From NCBI GenBank assembly GCA_002422605.1, contig DISW01000016.1:90803-154802 (forward strand): a stretch of DNA of 64,000 nucleotides. The letters are read 5' to 3'. How positions within the stretch are numbered: position 1 is the stretch's first letter; each line of letters begins with the position of its first letter. Of the stretch, positions 49,122 through 57,979 are shown in pieces. The DNA comes from Bacteriovoracaceae bacterium UBA6200. GTDB lineage: Bacteria; Bdellovibrionota; Bacteriovoracia; Bacteriovoracales; Bacteriovoracaceae. A model generated the notes under the pieces. It did no database searches, was not told the DNA's origin, and saw only the letters and a list, made by a program, of their open reading frames with translations. The translations under genes and the position numbers were made by a program.

Positions 49122-51353
49122 TTATTTCTTAATTTGTTCAGTGGCATTAGCTGCACTCTTGTCTTCAAAGAGCCTCTTCATCCCACTTCTCTGGTAACGA
49201 TTACTCAGGAGTTCAAAGATATTGGTGTTAGCACCTTCATTGATATCACTCGCACCATAGTCCAAATCTTGGTTCATCGCTTCGGCAAGTTGTACTTCTC
49301 TTGCCGCAGCTGGATCAGATGATTCTCCTAAATTGAAATCAAAAGGTGCTTCTTCTTCACCAGAGTAGGTGCCATTTGCAGCTATACCTTGACCTCCACT
49401 GATTCCTTTTACAGGTGAATCTTTAAGTTCTGTTTCAAGCATTCGAGCGGCTTCGCCTGGGTTAGAAGGAAGATTAGATCCACTCGTACTGCCGAGAAGA
49501 GAGGAAGATGGAATACCCTGGCTGGATTTCTGTAAGCTTTTCTGGGCCTGATCAGTCCATTTCTTTTTATTTTTTTTATAGTCTGCAAGTTGCTTTTTGT
49601 TTTCAAGTTGAGCAGTGGCCTTATTCAGTTTCGCCGCTAGACTTGCCATCGTCGCAGTATCCACATTCGCCGCATCGATTGATCCATTTGCAACCTTATT
49701 AACTGGATCAACAGCTTGAGAAAGCATCGAGAAAGTACCTGTACCAACTCCACCTTTTAAGCTTTGAAGATTCACTTTCATACAAGTGTTATTACTTTTA
49801 CAAGAACAGGTGGCATCAGCTTTATTCTGATTATTGATACATACTTTTGAATTTGCGTTACTAGCAGTGTATTTCCCACTTGTCGTATCTATTCCTGCCC
49901 AAAGTTTTTGACAGACGCTTGAGTTCGTACGATTAGGATTTTTGCTATTTTCTGGAGTGTAGCAGTAACATTCTGGCTTACCCGGATCAGTTCGGTCTTC
50001 TGACTTACAGTTATTGATGGCCCCATAAGCGGACTTAAATTCATCTCTCATCTTTCTTAAAAGCTCGGCCCTTTTTGAAGATGCCTCTGCTTGTTTTCCG
50101 GCATGCGTGGCCATGATAGTTGTCATTCCGGCCATAACTCCTGAGAAAATTGCCCTTGATTCAGGAGTAATAAGTTTAGCGCCAATCAACTTTCCTGCAG
50201 CAAAACCAGCAGCAGCACCAATACCTGCTGTAATGAGAGGGTTACTGCCCTTGGCTTCCATCTCTTTAAAAGACTTAGAAGCATTAGAGTCTACTTGAGC
50301 GATTGCTTTGGGAATTGGATTTAGATTACTAAGGACTGCAAGTGAAACTTCTTTAAACATTGTGAAGAGCTCAGTATCTTTCACAAGGTCTTCATCAAAA
50401 GAAGATTTAATTTCCTGATAATAATCTAAAGTAGGAGAAGTGTTCGTAAATCTCTGTGCCTGTTGGTTCACAACAAAAGAGACTAGATCTGTTGATTTTT
50501 CTAAATTGTAATTAAACTGATGGTCCAGGATAAATGGTTTTTTTCCTTCAGCATAAGAAGCGTACAGGCTTTCTTTTTGTTGCGGATGGAGTTTTGTAGT
50601 CTTACAAATATCTTTAATTGCGGTGATACCAAATGATGTTGATTTTGTTGCAATTTCCAGTAAAGCAATTACCCCAGAAGCCGCATAAGCAAGTGCCCCA
50701 ATCATGAAAAAATTCTTTTTCATTTTGGCAGCTTTAGCTAGAGACTCTTCGGAGCGCGCGAGCATTTCAAACGCCTGACTTTGGGCTTCCATGCTGACTT
50801 CTTTTTCTTTATCTTTATCCCCAGCAGCTTGCTCTGGATTGACGATTTTTCCCCAGTCATCTTTGATTTCTTTTAATCTTTTTTTATGTTGAAAGTTGGC
50901 GAGATTATCTCCAACGAAAAGGGCTGCAGATCCTCCAATCATCGTCCAAAAAGAAGCAGAAGTACAAGTAGATGTAGTTCCACTCCCACCCATCCCCGCA
51001 ACGAAGACAGTTACCGGACCCGCCACCGCTGCAATATTGGCCACACCACTAACAAAATCACTAGTCCCTTTCGCTTCCTTAGGTGCATTCCCAGCATTTA
51101 CTTCTTTCTCAAAAGCTTCTTGGGCATTTCTTTTATAGCATTCCGCATCTCCATTACAGGCAGCAGTGGCATTCAGAACGTTGGCCGTCTCTGTCTTGGT
51201 TAAGCAGCGGTTTAAAACGGAATCGTAGGTAAACCCAGTGGAACAGGACTGAGCATAGGCCGTACTTGTAAAGAAACTCACATTGGGAAGGAAGGTCCCC
51301 ATTGCCAGTTCAAAACATAGGATGAAATTCAGTAGGCCAAATAACTTTCTCAT
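49122..51353 (-). CDS. Large exported protein D of the four-member family
   Basis: A 743-residue exported protein on the minus strand, signal MRKLFGLLNFILCFELAMG... with a likely cut after AYA (about 34). Cys pairs follow (ATAACNGDAECYKRN), then a hydrophobic segment (IAAVAGPVTVFVAGMGGSG and FWTMIGGSAALFVGD), a charged helix, KMKKNFFMIGALAYAASGVIALLEI and, near 370-420, another Gly/Ala-rich pair (AGIGAAAGFAAGKLIGA). A central Cys cluster (CKSEDRTDPGKPECYCYTPE; later ATCSCKSNNTC) may hold disulfides. It ends NIFELLSNRY (49194-49223) plus 23 residues. Layout parallels A and B but similarity is low outside the C-terminal box. GAGGA before ATG; TATAAT (51392-51387) 33 bases upstream. Unknown function. 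Confidence 0.72.
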   Translation of the reverse strand: MRKLFGLLNFILCFELAMGTFLPNVSFFTSTAYAQSCSTGFTYDSVLNRCLTKTETANVLNATAACNGDAECYKRNAQEAFEKEVNAGNAPKEAKGTSDFVSGVANIAAVAGPVTVFVAGMGGSGTTSTCTSASFWTMIGGSAALFVGDNLANFQHKKRLKEIKDDWGKIVNPEQAAGDKDKEKEVSMEAQSQAFEMLARSEESLAKAAKMKKNFFMIGALAYAASGVIALLEIATKSTSFGITAIKDICKTTKLHPQQKESLYASYAEGKKPFILDHQFNYNLEKSTDLVSFVVNQQAQRFTNTSPTLDYYQEIKSSFDEDLVKDTELFTMFKEVSLAVLSNLNPIPKAIAQVDSNASKSFKEMEAKGSNPLITAGIGAAAGFAAGKLIGAKLITPESRAIFSGVMAGMTTIMATHAGKQAEASSKRAELLRKMRDEFKSAYGAINNCKSEDRTDPGKPECYCYTPENSKNPNRTNSSVCQKLWAGIDTTSGKYTASNANSKVCINNQNKADATCSCKSNNTCMKVNLQSLKGGVGTGTFSMLSQAVDPVNKVANGSIDAANVDTATMASLAAKLNKATAQLENKKQLADYKKNKKKWTDQAQKSLQKSSQGIPSSSLLGSTSGSNLPSNPGEAARMLETELKDSPVKGISGGQGIAANGTYSGEEEAPFDFNLGESSDPAAAREVQLAEAMNQDLDYGASDINEGANTNIFELLSNRYQRSGMKRLFEDKSAANATEQIKK

Positions 51354-51386
51354 ACGGTCCTCGTTGGGATTTTAACTATTTAAACC

Positions 51387-51392
51387 ATTATA
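51387..51392 (-). promoter_or_regulatory. -10 box upstream of protein D
   Basis: On the minus strand TATAAT (51392-51387), 33 bases before the ATG at 51353. Consistent with a normal leader carrying GAGGA, in contrast to the -10/ATG spacing of A and B. Confidence 0.45.
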
Positions 51393-51553
51393 GGGTGAGT
51401 TTTGACCTCTCCCTAGAGCGCAGACTTTTCCTCTTATAATCTTGAGTTCGACCCGACTAGAAAATCTAATAAAATTTGAGGGTTAGGGGGCTAAAAGGAA
51501 ATAGGCTTATTAAGCGACAAAAGCTAGAATACTGGCTTTAAAAGTTGGCATTT

Positions 51554-52156
51554 ATGATCAAGTTTATATTAGTTTTGACCCTCCTTCCTTTTTCGGCCCT
51601 AGGCCTGGAGCTTAAAGTAGGGGATATCATTTTGCAGCCTTTACAGTGCTGGACCTGTCAGCTCATCATGGCCCAGGAGAAATCGAATTTTTCTCATATG
51701 GGTTTAGTAATTAAGACTCATCCGGAAGTTCTGATTGCTGAATCTTTGGGCGCAGTGAAACTTACTCCTCTTAAAGAATTTTTAGGAAGAACGGAAGGTC
51801 ATAGTCATTCCGTGAAGCGCTTTAAAGATCAAAGTGTCGTCCAGTATTTTGTCCGTCATGAAAAACATTTTTTTCATTTTTTTAAAGAGCATTATGAAGG
51901 TCTCCCGTATGATTCACAGTTTTTGTGGGAGAATATGGACGAAGAAGGCCGTGAAAAACTTTACTGCTCAGAGATGATAGCCAAAGTACTTGAAGAGTTT
52001 CTGAAAATAGAAATGCCAATGAAGAAGATGAATTATGACATCAACCGGAATCATTGGATCGAATACTTTAAAGGCAATCCTCCTGACGGCAAGTGGGGAA
52101 ATGCTCCGGCAGACTTTGAAAGATCTCCTTTATTTTATGAAGTAGGGCAACCATGA
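51554..52156 (+). CDS. Exported permuted papain-like (C92/YiiX-type) peptidase
   Basis: A 200-residue protein from the ATG at 51554 (an upstream TTG at 51545 is less likely). Signal MIKFILVLTLLPFSALG, then the NlpC/P60-like permuted catalytic order: VGDIILQ, then NFSHMGLVI (His) and LYCSEMIAKVL (Cys). The short CWTC pair near the N-terminus may be a disulfide or metal site. C92/YiiX-type enzymes cleave amide bonds, probably in wall peptides. Its stop overlaps the ATG of the dipeptide epimerase gene (ATGA), so the two are translated together and probably process the same cell-wall peptides. Confidence 0.75.
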   Translation: MIKFILVLTLLPFSALGLELKVGDIILQPLQCWTCQLIMAQEKSNFSHMGLVIKTHPEVLIAESLGAVKLTPLKEFLGRTEGHSHSVKRFKDQSVVQYFVRHEKHFFHFFKEHYEGLPYDSQFLWENMDEEGREKLYCSEMIAKVLEEFLKIEMPMKKMNYDINRNHWIEYFKGNPPDGKWGNAPADFERSPLFYEVGQP

Positions 52157-53136
52157 AAATGTGGATTGAAAAGCGGCATCTAGATTTAAAGGTTAATTGG
52201 AAACTTTCCCGTAACCAAACAACTTTTAAAGAAAATTATATTGTTCATCTTGAAACGAAGAATGGGATTTTTCTCTCTGAAATTGCACCAAATATCAGAT
52301 ATGGTGAATCACCTGTTGAGATTGAAAAGCAGTTTTCAGAATGGTTGAATAAGACTGACATTACCCGTATCTCTGGAATTTCAGAACTTTTCCTCGCCCT
52401 TGATGCTTTTAAGCTTTTTCATTCTTTACGCTTTGGTTTGGAATCGGCTTTCCTTTCTGCCTTAGCAAATGAAAAGAAAATGTCCCTGTCGAGTTATTTA
52501 GGTCTGCCTGCTCCAGGAGCGGTGGCCACATCCTTTTCAATGCCGATCACTCCCATAGGAGAGATTAAAGATTATCTGGCAGCAATCAAACGATTTCCTT
52601 CACTCAAAATTAAAGTTGATGCTGAAACCGGCCCGGATATGCTTCAGGAAATTAGAAAGCATACCAATATTAAGCTTCGGATTGATGCTAACGAAGGCTG
52701 GAAGGATTTAGATCAATTCCTGCGCTTTGAAGAATCACTTCAAGGAATGAATATTGAACTGATCGAGCAGCCCTTTCCTTCATCCATGATTGATGAGTAT
52801 AAAGAACTCAAGAAGAAAACTCAGCATAAGTTATTGGCCGACGAATCCATTGAAGACGTTGGAGACTTCACAGAGCTTCAAGAACAGTTTCATGCCGTAA
52901 ATATTAAACTCATGAAGACCGGCTCCTTGATTAAGGGCAGAGATTTGATTCTTGAAGCTAAGAAGCATCAAATGGAAACCATGATCGGTTGTATGATTGA
53001 GACAACAATTGGGATTTCTTACGGAATGCTTTTAGGCGGAATGGCGGATTACGTGGATCTGGATGGATTTCTTTTGATTAAAGATGAACCCTTCCGCCTC
53101 GTAAACGAAGCAGAAGGGATTCTAAGTCTTAATTAG
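52153..53136 (+). CDS. Enolase-superfamily dipeptide epimerase (Ala-Glu epimerase-like)
   Basis: A 327-residue enolase-superfamily enzyme. Acid/base Lys pairs are present: LKIKVD (Lys152, Lys154) and NIKLMKTG (Lys252), and the metal ligands Asp178 (RIDANEGW), Glu205 (LIEQPF) and Asp230 (LADES). The VNIKLMKTG segment is typical of dipeptide epimerases such as YcjG, which convert L-Ala-D-Glu to L-Ala-L-Glu during peptidoglycan peptide recycling. o-Succinylbenzoate synthase is a less likely alternative since no menaquinone genes are nearby. Coupled to the C92 peptidase. Ends convergent with slyD (4-base overlap). Confidence 0.85.
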   Translation: MKMWIEKRHLDLKVNWKLSRNQTTFKENYIVHLETKNGIFLSEIAPNIRYGESPVEIEKQFSEWLNKTDITRISGISELFLALDAFKLFHSLRFGLESAFLSALANEKKMSLSSYLGLPAPGAVATSFSMPITPIGEIKDYLAAIKRFPSLKIKVDAETGPDMLQEIRKHTNIKLRIDANEGWKDLDQFLRFEESLQGMNIELIEQPFPSSMIDEYKELKKKTQHKLLADESIEDVGDFTELQEQFHAVNIKLMKTGSLIKGRDLILEAKKHQMETMIGCMIETTIGISYGMLLGGMADYVDLDGFLLIKDEPFRLVNEAEGILSLN

Positions 53137-53606
53137 TGGTGACCTTGACCGTGAGCTCCGTGAGCATGGCCATGAGTAACTTCTTCTTCAGTTGCTTCTC
53201 TCATACCAACGATTTCAACGTCAAAGAAAAGATCTTTGCCGGCCATTGGATGGTTGCCGTCTACTGTTACTTCTTCAGTATCAACTGACATGATTGTAAA
53301 AACTGGAGAGTGAGCGTCATTGTTCACCTGGAACTGATCGCCAACTTGAAGATCTGCGTCCGGTGGGAATTGAGTCTTCTTAACCTTTACAACTAATTCA
53401 GGATTAATGTCGCCATAAGCGTCCTGAGCTTTAACTTCAACTTTTCTTTTATCACCAACATTTAATAGAGCGATTACTTTTTCAAGGCCAGGAATGATTT
53501 GTTGAGCGCCTTCAAGAAAGTAAAGAGGCTCATCACCAATTGAAGAGTCTAGTGTCGTTCCAGACTTATCTGTAAGGGTATAATGAAAGCCAATAACACG
53601 TGCCAT
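53133..53606 (-). CDS. slyD: SlyD-like FKBP-type peptidyl-prolyl isomerase
   Basis: A 157-residue SlyD: FKBP core with FHYTLTDKSGTTLDSS and GLEKVIALLNVGDKRKV, the IF (insert-in-flap) domain between about 65 and 125, and closing LFFDVEIVGMREA. The short C-terminal tail is His-rich (HGHAHGAHGQGHH), typical for metal binding and nickel handling. Cytoplasmic chaperone and prolyl isomerase. Convergent with the epimerase gene by 4 bases; TTGGAG precedes the ATG. Confidence 0.93.
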   Translation of the reverse strand: MARVIGFHYTLTDKSGTTLDSSIGDEPLYFLEGAQQIIPGLEKVIALLNVGDKRKVEVKAQDAYGDINPELVVKVKKTQFPPDADLQVGDQFQVNNDAHSPVFTIMSVDTEEVTVDGNHPMAGKDLFFDVEIVGMREATEEEVTHGHAHGAHGQGHH

Positions 53607-53624
53607 AGAATCTCCAATTTTACG

Positions 53625-54542
53625 TCAGCTTATTTTTCTGACTATTGATAAACATAGTTCTTTGTTTTGAGTTCTCTTTTCTATCTCGTCTAAACTTAGT
53701 TTGGCAAATACTGATGCGACTGCATTGAAAGCTTCTTCGCTCGTTTCAAACCTTCGCTCTAGTGGAAGATTGACGGCGAATACTTCAATGAGGTTCTGCC
53801 AAAACTTCTCTTCCACGGCGGCCAATGCGACATAATGACCGTCTGAAGTGCGATAGAGAGAGTAGCATGGATAGGCACCATTATGCAGGAATTTTGTCTT
53901 TTTTTGTTTCCTTAAAGCCGCTGACCAAAAGGGATGAAAAATGGCATCGGTTGTGTCATGAAGATAACTTACTGATTTAACAAAATTCTTATTTCGCATG
54001 GTTTCGATGAGGTTTGCCAGCATTTGAGTCGCCACTTGTTGCCCAAAAGCGATGCCTGCAACAGGCATGAACGGAGGAGCTACAATCGGTGCGTCTTCAT
54101 GGGCCACATGGAGTGAAAGATAGCCGCTGATCGCGAGAGCATTGAGGTCATGCATGGCCTTATTGTGGGTTGAAGAAGCCTCGAGTTCCACAACCGCCAA
54201 GGGGAAATCTTTCAAGTCATCGTCATTGAGTCCAAGGCTTGTTTTAAGTTTCGGTCCTAAAGAGAGAAGAAGCCCCTGAGCATCGGCAATTAAGCTTCGC
54301 ACCTGATCTTTAATATCAGGGGCCTTAAAATCAAGCCGAATGACTTTCTTATCTTGATTGAGTTCTTCGTACCAGTTTTCAAAACTCTGATCAAATTCTG
54401 AGAAGGCCCCGGATAGAAAGGGGTCCTTATGCTTAATATCTTCAACCTTTATAACTTCAGCACCAAGGTCCTTCAAAATCTTGCCAGCAAGAGGTCCGGG
54501 GAGACGATGGGTAAAATCGAGGATCTTAATTCCTTTAAGCAT
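53625..54542 (-). CDS. CaiB/BaiF-type CoA transferase (alpha-methylacyl-CoA racemase-like)
   Basis: A 305-residue class III CoA transferase fold. N-terminal LKGIKILDFTHRLPGPLAGKILKDLGAEVIKVED is typical, as is the catalytic Asp in KAMHDLNALAIS (near residue 165) and the C-terminal PCYSLYRTSDGHYVALAAVE. The D-L-N (HDxNY) pattern is closest to alpha-methylacyl-CoA racemases, which interconvert 2-methyl-branched acyl-CoA stereoisomers. The start overlaps the end of the YyaL-like gene by 8 bases, so they are co-translated. Exact substrate is unknown. Confidence 0.82.
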   Translation of the reverse strand: MLKGIKILDFTHRLPGPLAGKILKDLGAEVIKVEDIKHKDPFLSGAFSEFDQSFENWYEELNQDKKVIRLDFKAPDIKDQVRSLIADAQGLLLSLGPKLKTSLGLNDDDLKDFPLAVVELEASSTHNKAMHDLNALAISGYLSLHVAHEDAPIVAPPFMPVAGIAFGQQVATQMLANLIETMRNKNFVKSVSYLHDTTDAIFHPFWSAALRKQKKTKFLHNGAYPCYSLYRTSDGHYVALAAVEEKFWQNLIEVFAVNLPLERRFETSEEAFNAVASVFAKLSLDEIEKRTQNKELCLSIVRKIS

Positions 54543-56568
54543 CTACTTCCTTCATTTGAAAAAGACTCTGAAACTGGTCAAGGCCTTTCCCAGATGTCTC
54601 ACAAGCATTCATGGTACAAAGTTGATAGCTATCATCTTTTCTTTCATGATAATCCATTACGAAACGTGAGAAGAAGTGAGTTCTCATATTAAGGAACTCT
54701 TCTTTTTCTATCCATTCTACGGGTACTTCGACTTTGCGGAAAATTTCTTGAGGGTAAGTCAGAGCTCGTAGACCTTCTCCATGGCCCAAAGGATTAGTCA
54801 GAGCATATTGAGGAAGGTTTTCAAATTTTTCTTTTAATATATTGGCCGGAGCATAACCGGGATTAAAGAGAGCAAACCTCGACAAGAGTAGGACTAAGGT
54901 CATGACAGGAGATCGATAGGACTGATCAAAATAAGGCGCTGTCATATTATGAAGACCCGGAGTAGAAGCATTGAGAGAGGTAATATAGACTTCTCCGTCT
55001 TTAATAAAGTTTTGGATAGTGAAGTCTAAAGTCTCAATAGCGTTCTTCTTGAAAACTTGATTTCCAGTGACTTCATAGAGTCTTAACTGAGCATCACAGA
55101 AATTCACATAATCTTCCAGATAGATGGCCTGCTTCTCCAGGGTATTAGTGTGGCGAAGAATATGTTTATCTTGTTCATTTACTCGAATGAATTGTTTGAG
55201 ACATCCTTCTACAGTTTCTTTAATCATTTCAAAGGCCTGATTTTGAATAGTTGAAACAGGACAATACTGAACAACATCCGCAAGAGAAGACAAGATCATA
55301 TAGTTCCAGGCCGAGATCCCTTTTCTATCAGTCGCTGGCGGCATGCGGAGTTTTCTTTGCTCAAGAAGTCTTCTTCTGATTTCTCTTACTTCCTGCCATC
55401 CTTCTTGAGTGTAATACTGGGCCTTCATCTCAGGGTTTAAAGAAAGAACATTCAGGCCATGCTCAAAGTTTCCTTTCTCAGTGATGTTAAACATCTCCAG
55501 ATATTTATCGAGTTTAATTTTTTGCTCAGGGGGAGCCTCTTCAAAACTCGCTTCAAACTCTTCTTTCGTATAAGTGAAATAAAGTCCTTCTGTTCCTTCG
55601 GAGTCTGCATCTTGAGCGCTGAAGAAATAATTTTCATCTGCAATCATTTCTGATTTCAAATAATCCAGGGTCTGGAGGATGCCATCAAAAACTAATGGAG
55701 ACGGATAAAATTGGCTTAGCTTCGCCAGAACTTTTAAAAGGCCCGCCTGGTCGTAGAGCATTTTTTCAAAGTGTGGCACCAGAAATTTATCATCCACTGA
55801 GTAGCGGTGGATCCCGCCTTTGGCATGATCAAAAAGACCACCCATTAACATCTTCTCAATAGTCTCTACGATATGTTGACCCTGTTCCTGAGGAATCATA
55901 CCTTCCAGGATTTGCTCACAGGCCCACTCATAGAAAGAAAAATGCGGAAACTTCGGAGCTTTCCCATAACCGCCATTTTTTACATCGGCGTAGTTCTTTA
56001 AAGCATTCATAATGGCAGAAGGACCTGGGAAGTGACCCTGGAACTCAATTTTATTTTCAAGTGAAATGGGCTTCTTGATTTCTTCAACCAGTTTGTCTGC
56101 ATTCTCTAAAATCTGAGTCGGATTGGATTTCCAGTTATCGTTTATTTGTTTTAGGACATCCATAAAAGAGGGCATGCCTTGACGGGCAGTGTGCGGGAAG
56201 TAGGTTCCCACAAAAAATGGTTTTCCATCAGGAGTTAAAAAGACACTTAATGGCCATCCACCTCGACCAGTCATGATGGAGCAGGCACTTTGGTAGTAGT
56301 GATCAAGATCCGGATACTCTTCTCTATCTATTTTAATCGATATGAAATGATCATTTAAGAATTTCGCCGTTTCCATATTCTCGAAAGATTCATGGGCCAT
56401 AACATGACACCAATGACATGAAGAGTAACCAATCGACAGAAATATGGGCCTGTTTAGTTCCTTTGCTTTATTAAGGGGTTGTTCTCCATAGGCCTGCCAA
56501 TGGATAGGATTTTCAGCATGTTGCTTTAGATATAATGAATTCTCAAAACGTAAATTATTTTCACTCAT
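54535..56568 (-). CDS. YyaL/SPATA20-like thioredoxin-domain protein
   Basis: A 677-residue protein of the YyaL (DUF255) family. The N-terminal thioredoxin domain has the family signature SSCHWCHVMAHESFEN (Cys51, Cys54), followed by an alpha/alpha toroid region (from about 130) like that of N-acylglucosamine 2-epimerases. The DRKGISAWNYMILSSLAD segment near 405 is typical. Function is unresolved in all bacteria; a disulfide or glycosyl-processing role has been suggested. Length is normal. It is first in a unit with the CoA transferase. A GAGG precedes the ATG. Confidence 0.88.
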   Translation of the reverse strand: MSENNLRFENSLYLKQHAENPIHWQAYGEQPLNKAKELNRPIFLSIGYSSCHWCHVMAHESFENMETAKFLNDHFISIKIDREEYPDLDHYYQSACSIMTGRGGWPLSVFLTPDGKPFFVGTYFPHTARQGMPSFMDVLKQINDNWKSNPTQILENADKLVEEIKKPISLENKIEFQGHFPGPSAIMNALKNYADVKNGGYGKAPKFPHFSFYEWACEQILEGMIPQEQGQHIVETIEKMLMGGLFDHAKGGIHRYSVDDKFLVPHFEKMLYDQAGLLKVLAKLSQFYPSPLVFDGILQTLDYLKSEMIADENYFFSAQDADSEGTEGLYFTYTKEEFEASFEEAPPEQKIKLDKYLEMFNITEKGNFEHGLNVLSLNPEMKAQYYTQEGWQEVREIRRRLLEQRKLRMPPATDRKGISAWNYMILSSLADVVQYCPVSTIQNQAFEMIKETVEGCLKQFIRVNEQDKHILRHTNTLEKQAIYLEDYVNFCDAQLRLYEVTGNQVFKKNAIETLDFTIQNFIKDGEVYITSLNASTPGLHNMTAPYFDQSYRSPVMTLVLLLSRFALFNPGYAPANILKEKFENLPQYALTNPLGHGEGLRALTYPQEIFRKVEVPVEWIEKEEFLNMRTHFFSRFVMDYHERKDDSYQLCTMNACETSGKGLDQFQSLFQMKEVDA

Positions 56569-56693
56569 AAAACCTCGAAATTTGGTGAAGAGAGTAGGGA
56601 TGGTAAAATCGCAGTATTAATCTTCAATGGTTTATCTAAGCTTGGTCAAGGGAATTTGCTTTTTAGGACTGGGTTAGATATAAGCGGGGGCGT

Positions 56694-57539
56694 ATGGAAC
56701 AAACGACCGGAGAAACTAGAGTTTTAAAGACTCTTAGCGTCTCGGCGGAGGAAAAGCCAAAGGGGTCACTTCTTAGCTCTTTCTTCTCCACCTACAAAAT
56801 TCCTCTTATCTCACTTGTGCTTTTCAGTTCATTCACTTTACGTGCCCTATATCCTCAAACATTTCATTTTGGATTTAAGCGTCAAAAAACCTATCGTTTC
56901 AAAAGCGATAGCTTGGGATTTTTCATTGGGGACATAAACTTCTTTAAAAATAGCTCTTACGATGAAGCAGAGGAGCAGATTATTGAACTATTCCCTGCTA
57001 ACCTCCGGGATAATGTAAAACAGGTTATCAGACCTGTTCTTGTTCTTTGTGAAAAACATCAGCTTGATCCATTCTGGGTTCTCTCGGTGATGTGGACAGA
57101 AAGTCACTTTAAGCATGAGTCTATTTCTAAGAAAGGTGCTAAAGGTCTCATGCAGCTAATGCCTAAAACCTATATGGGAACTCTCGCTGAAATGAAGAAA
57201 GAAGGGTACTCCCTGGAATCGGATCGTGGTGAGGATTATCTGCGTTTTCAGTATGGTCCAACTTTTTTTGATCTCGGTTATTCTAAATTAGTCTCTAAGC
57301 TTCGAAATCTTGAGGTTGGAATTTATTATCTGAAAGGTCTATTAGAGGCCTTTAATTATAATCATTACTATGCTACTGTGGCCTATAACATGGGACCGTA
57401 CTGGACTAAGAGCCGTCTTAAAAACAATATGCCGGTTGGGAAAAAGAACCAATACTTAGACAAGGTCCTTAAAAATTATTACCACATAACTAAAACACTG
57501 AGCCAAAACTCCGATGTCACCTTCATCCCGAGAATCTGA
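56694..57539 (+). CDS. Membrane-anchored lytic transglycosylase (SLT domain)
   Basis: A 281-residue protein with a cytoplasmic tail, one membrane segment (about 37-55, PLISLVLFSSFTLRALY) and an SLT-type catalytic domain: WVLSVMWTESHFKHESIS (catalytic Glu about 136), GAKGLMQLMPKTY and NLEVGIYYLKGLL with a later TVAYNMGP. It cleaves the glycan strands of peptidoglycan. Part of a run that goes on to a chorismate-mutase-like gene (26-base overlap), cmk and a heptose kinase. Start ATG with GGGGGCG upstream. A role in wall growth or predation-associated wall opening is possible but unproved. Confidence 0.9.
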   Translation: MEQTTGETRVLKTLSVSAEEKPKGSLLSSFFSTYKIPLISLVLFSSFTLRALYPQTFHFGFKRQKTYRFKSDSLGFFIGDINFFKNSSYDEAEEQIIELFPANLRDNVKQVIRPVLVLCEKHQLDPFWVLSVMWTESHFKHESISKKGAKGLMQLMPKTYMGTLAEMKKEGYSLESDRGEDYLRFQYGPTFFDLGYSKLVSKLRNLEVGIYYLKGLLEAFNYNHYYATVAYNMGPYWTKSRLKNNMPVGKKNQYLDKVLKNYYHITKTLSQNSDVTFIPRI

Positions 57540-57951
57540 ATTAGACCAATTAAGAGAAGCCTTGGCGCAGCTTAATTCCGAATTGTTTTTAACAATCGCT
57601 GAGCGTCGTCGTCTTTGTGTAAAGATCCAGGAGTATAAAGATTCAAAAGGAAGATATTCTCATTTTGATCCTGAGCGTGAGATGAGCGTATTTAATCTTT
57701 TTCATGACCAACTAAAAGCATGCACCATCAAAGAATTATTGGCCTTCTCCCTCATCATGGAAGATCAAGCAATGGCCATGGCGCCAGGTTCATATCCTGC
57801 GTGGTCTCAACTTGTGCATTTACAAAATCCATCCAACGAACTTTTTGAAATGATTAATCCTTTGATTTTAAAATCATCTCGTCCTGATTTTTATAAACGA
57901 CTTCAGTTTTCCGTCGAATTTAGTTTTTTAAAAGACTTCTCATTGCCTTAG
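57514..57951 (+). CDS. Chorismate mutase-like (AroQ fold) protein
   Basis: A 145-residue, all-helical protein. Residues 8-60 match AroQ chorismate mutase: LDQLREALAQLNSELFL, then ERRRLCVKIQEYKDSKG and FDPEREMSVF, which holds the charged residues used to bind chorismate. The C-terminal half (65-145) matches the general helical plan but with little identity. Chorismate to prephenate conversion is likely, but the surrounding genes are not from the shikimate pathway, so a moonlighting or diverged role is possible. Start overlaps the transglycosylase gene by 26 bases and it lies 28 bases before cmk. Confidence 0.75.
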   Translation: MSPSSRESELDQLREALAQLNSELFLTIAERRRLCVKIQEYKDSKGRYSHFDPEREMSVFNLFHDQLKACTIKELLAFSLIMEDQAMAMAPGSYPAWSQLVHLQNPSNELFEMINPLILKSSRPDFYKRLQFSVEFSFLKDFSLP

Positions 57952-57979
57952 TCCCTTTAAATCCTTAAGATTTAGCACT

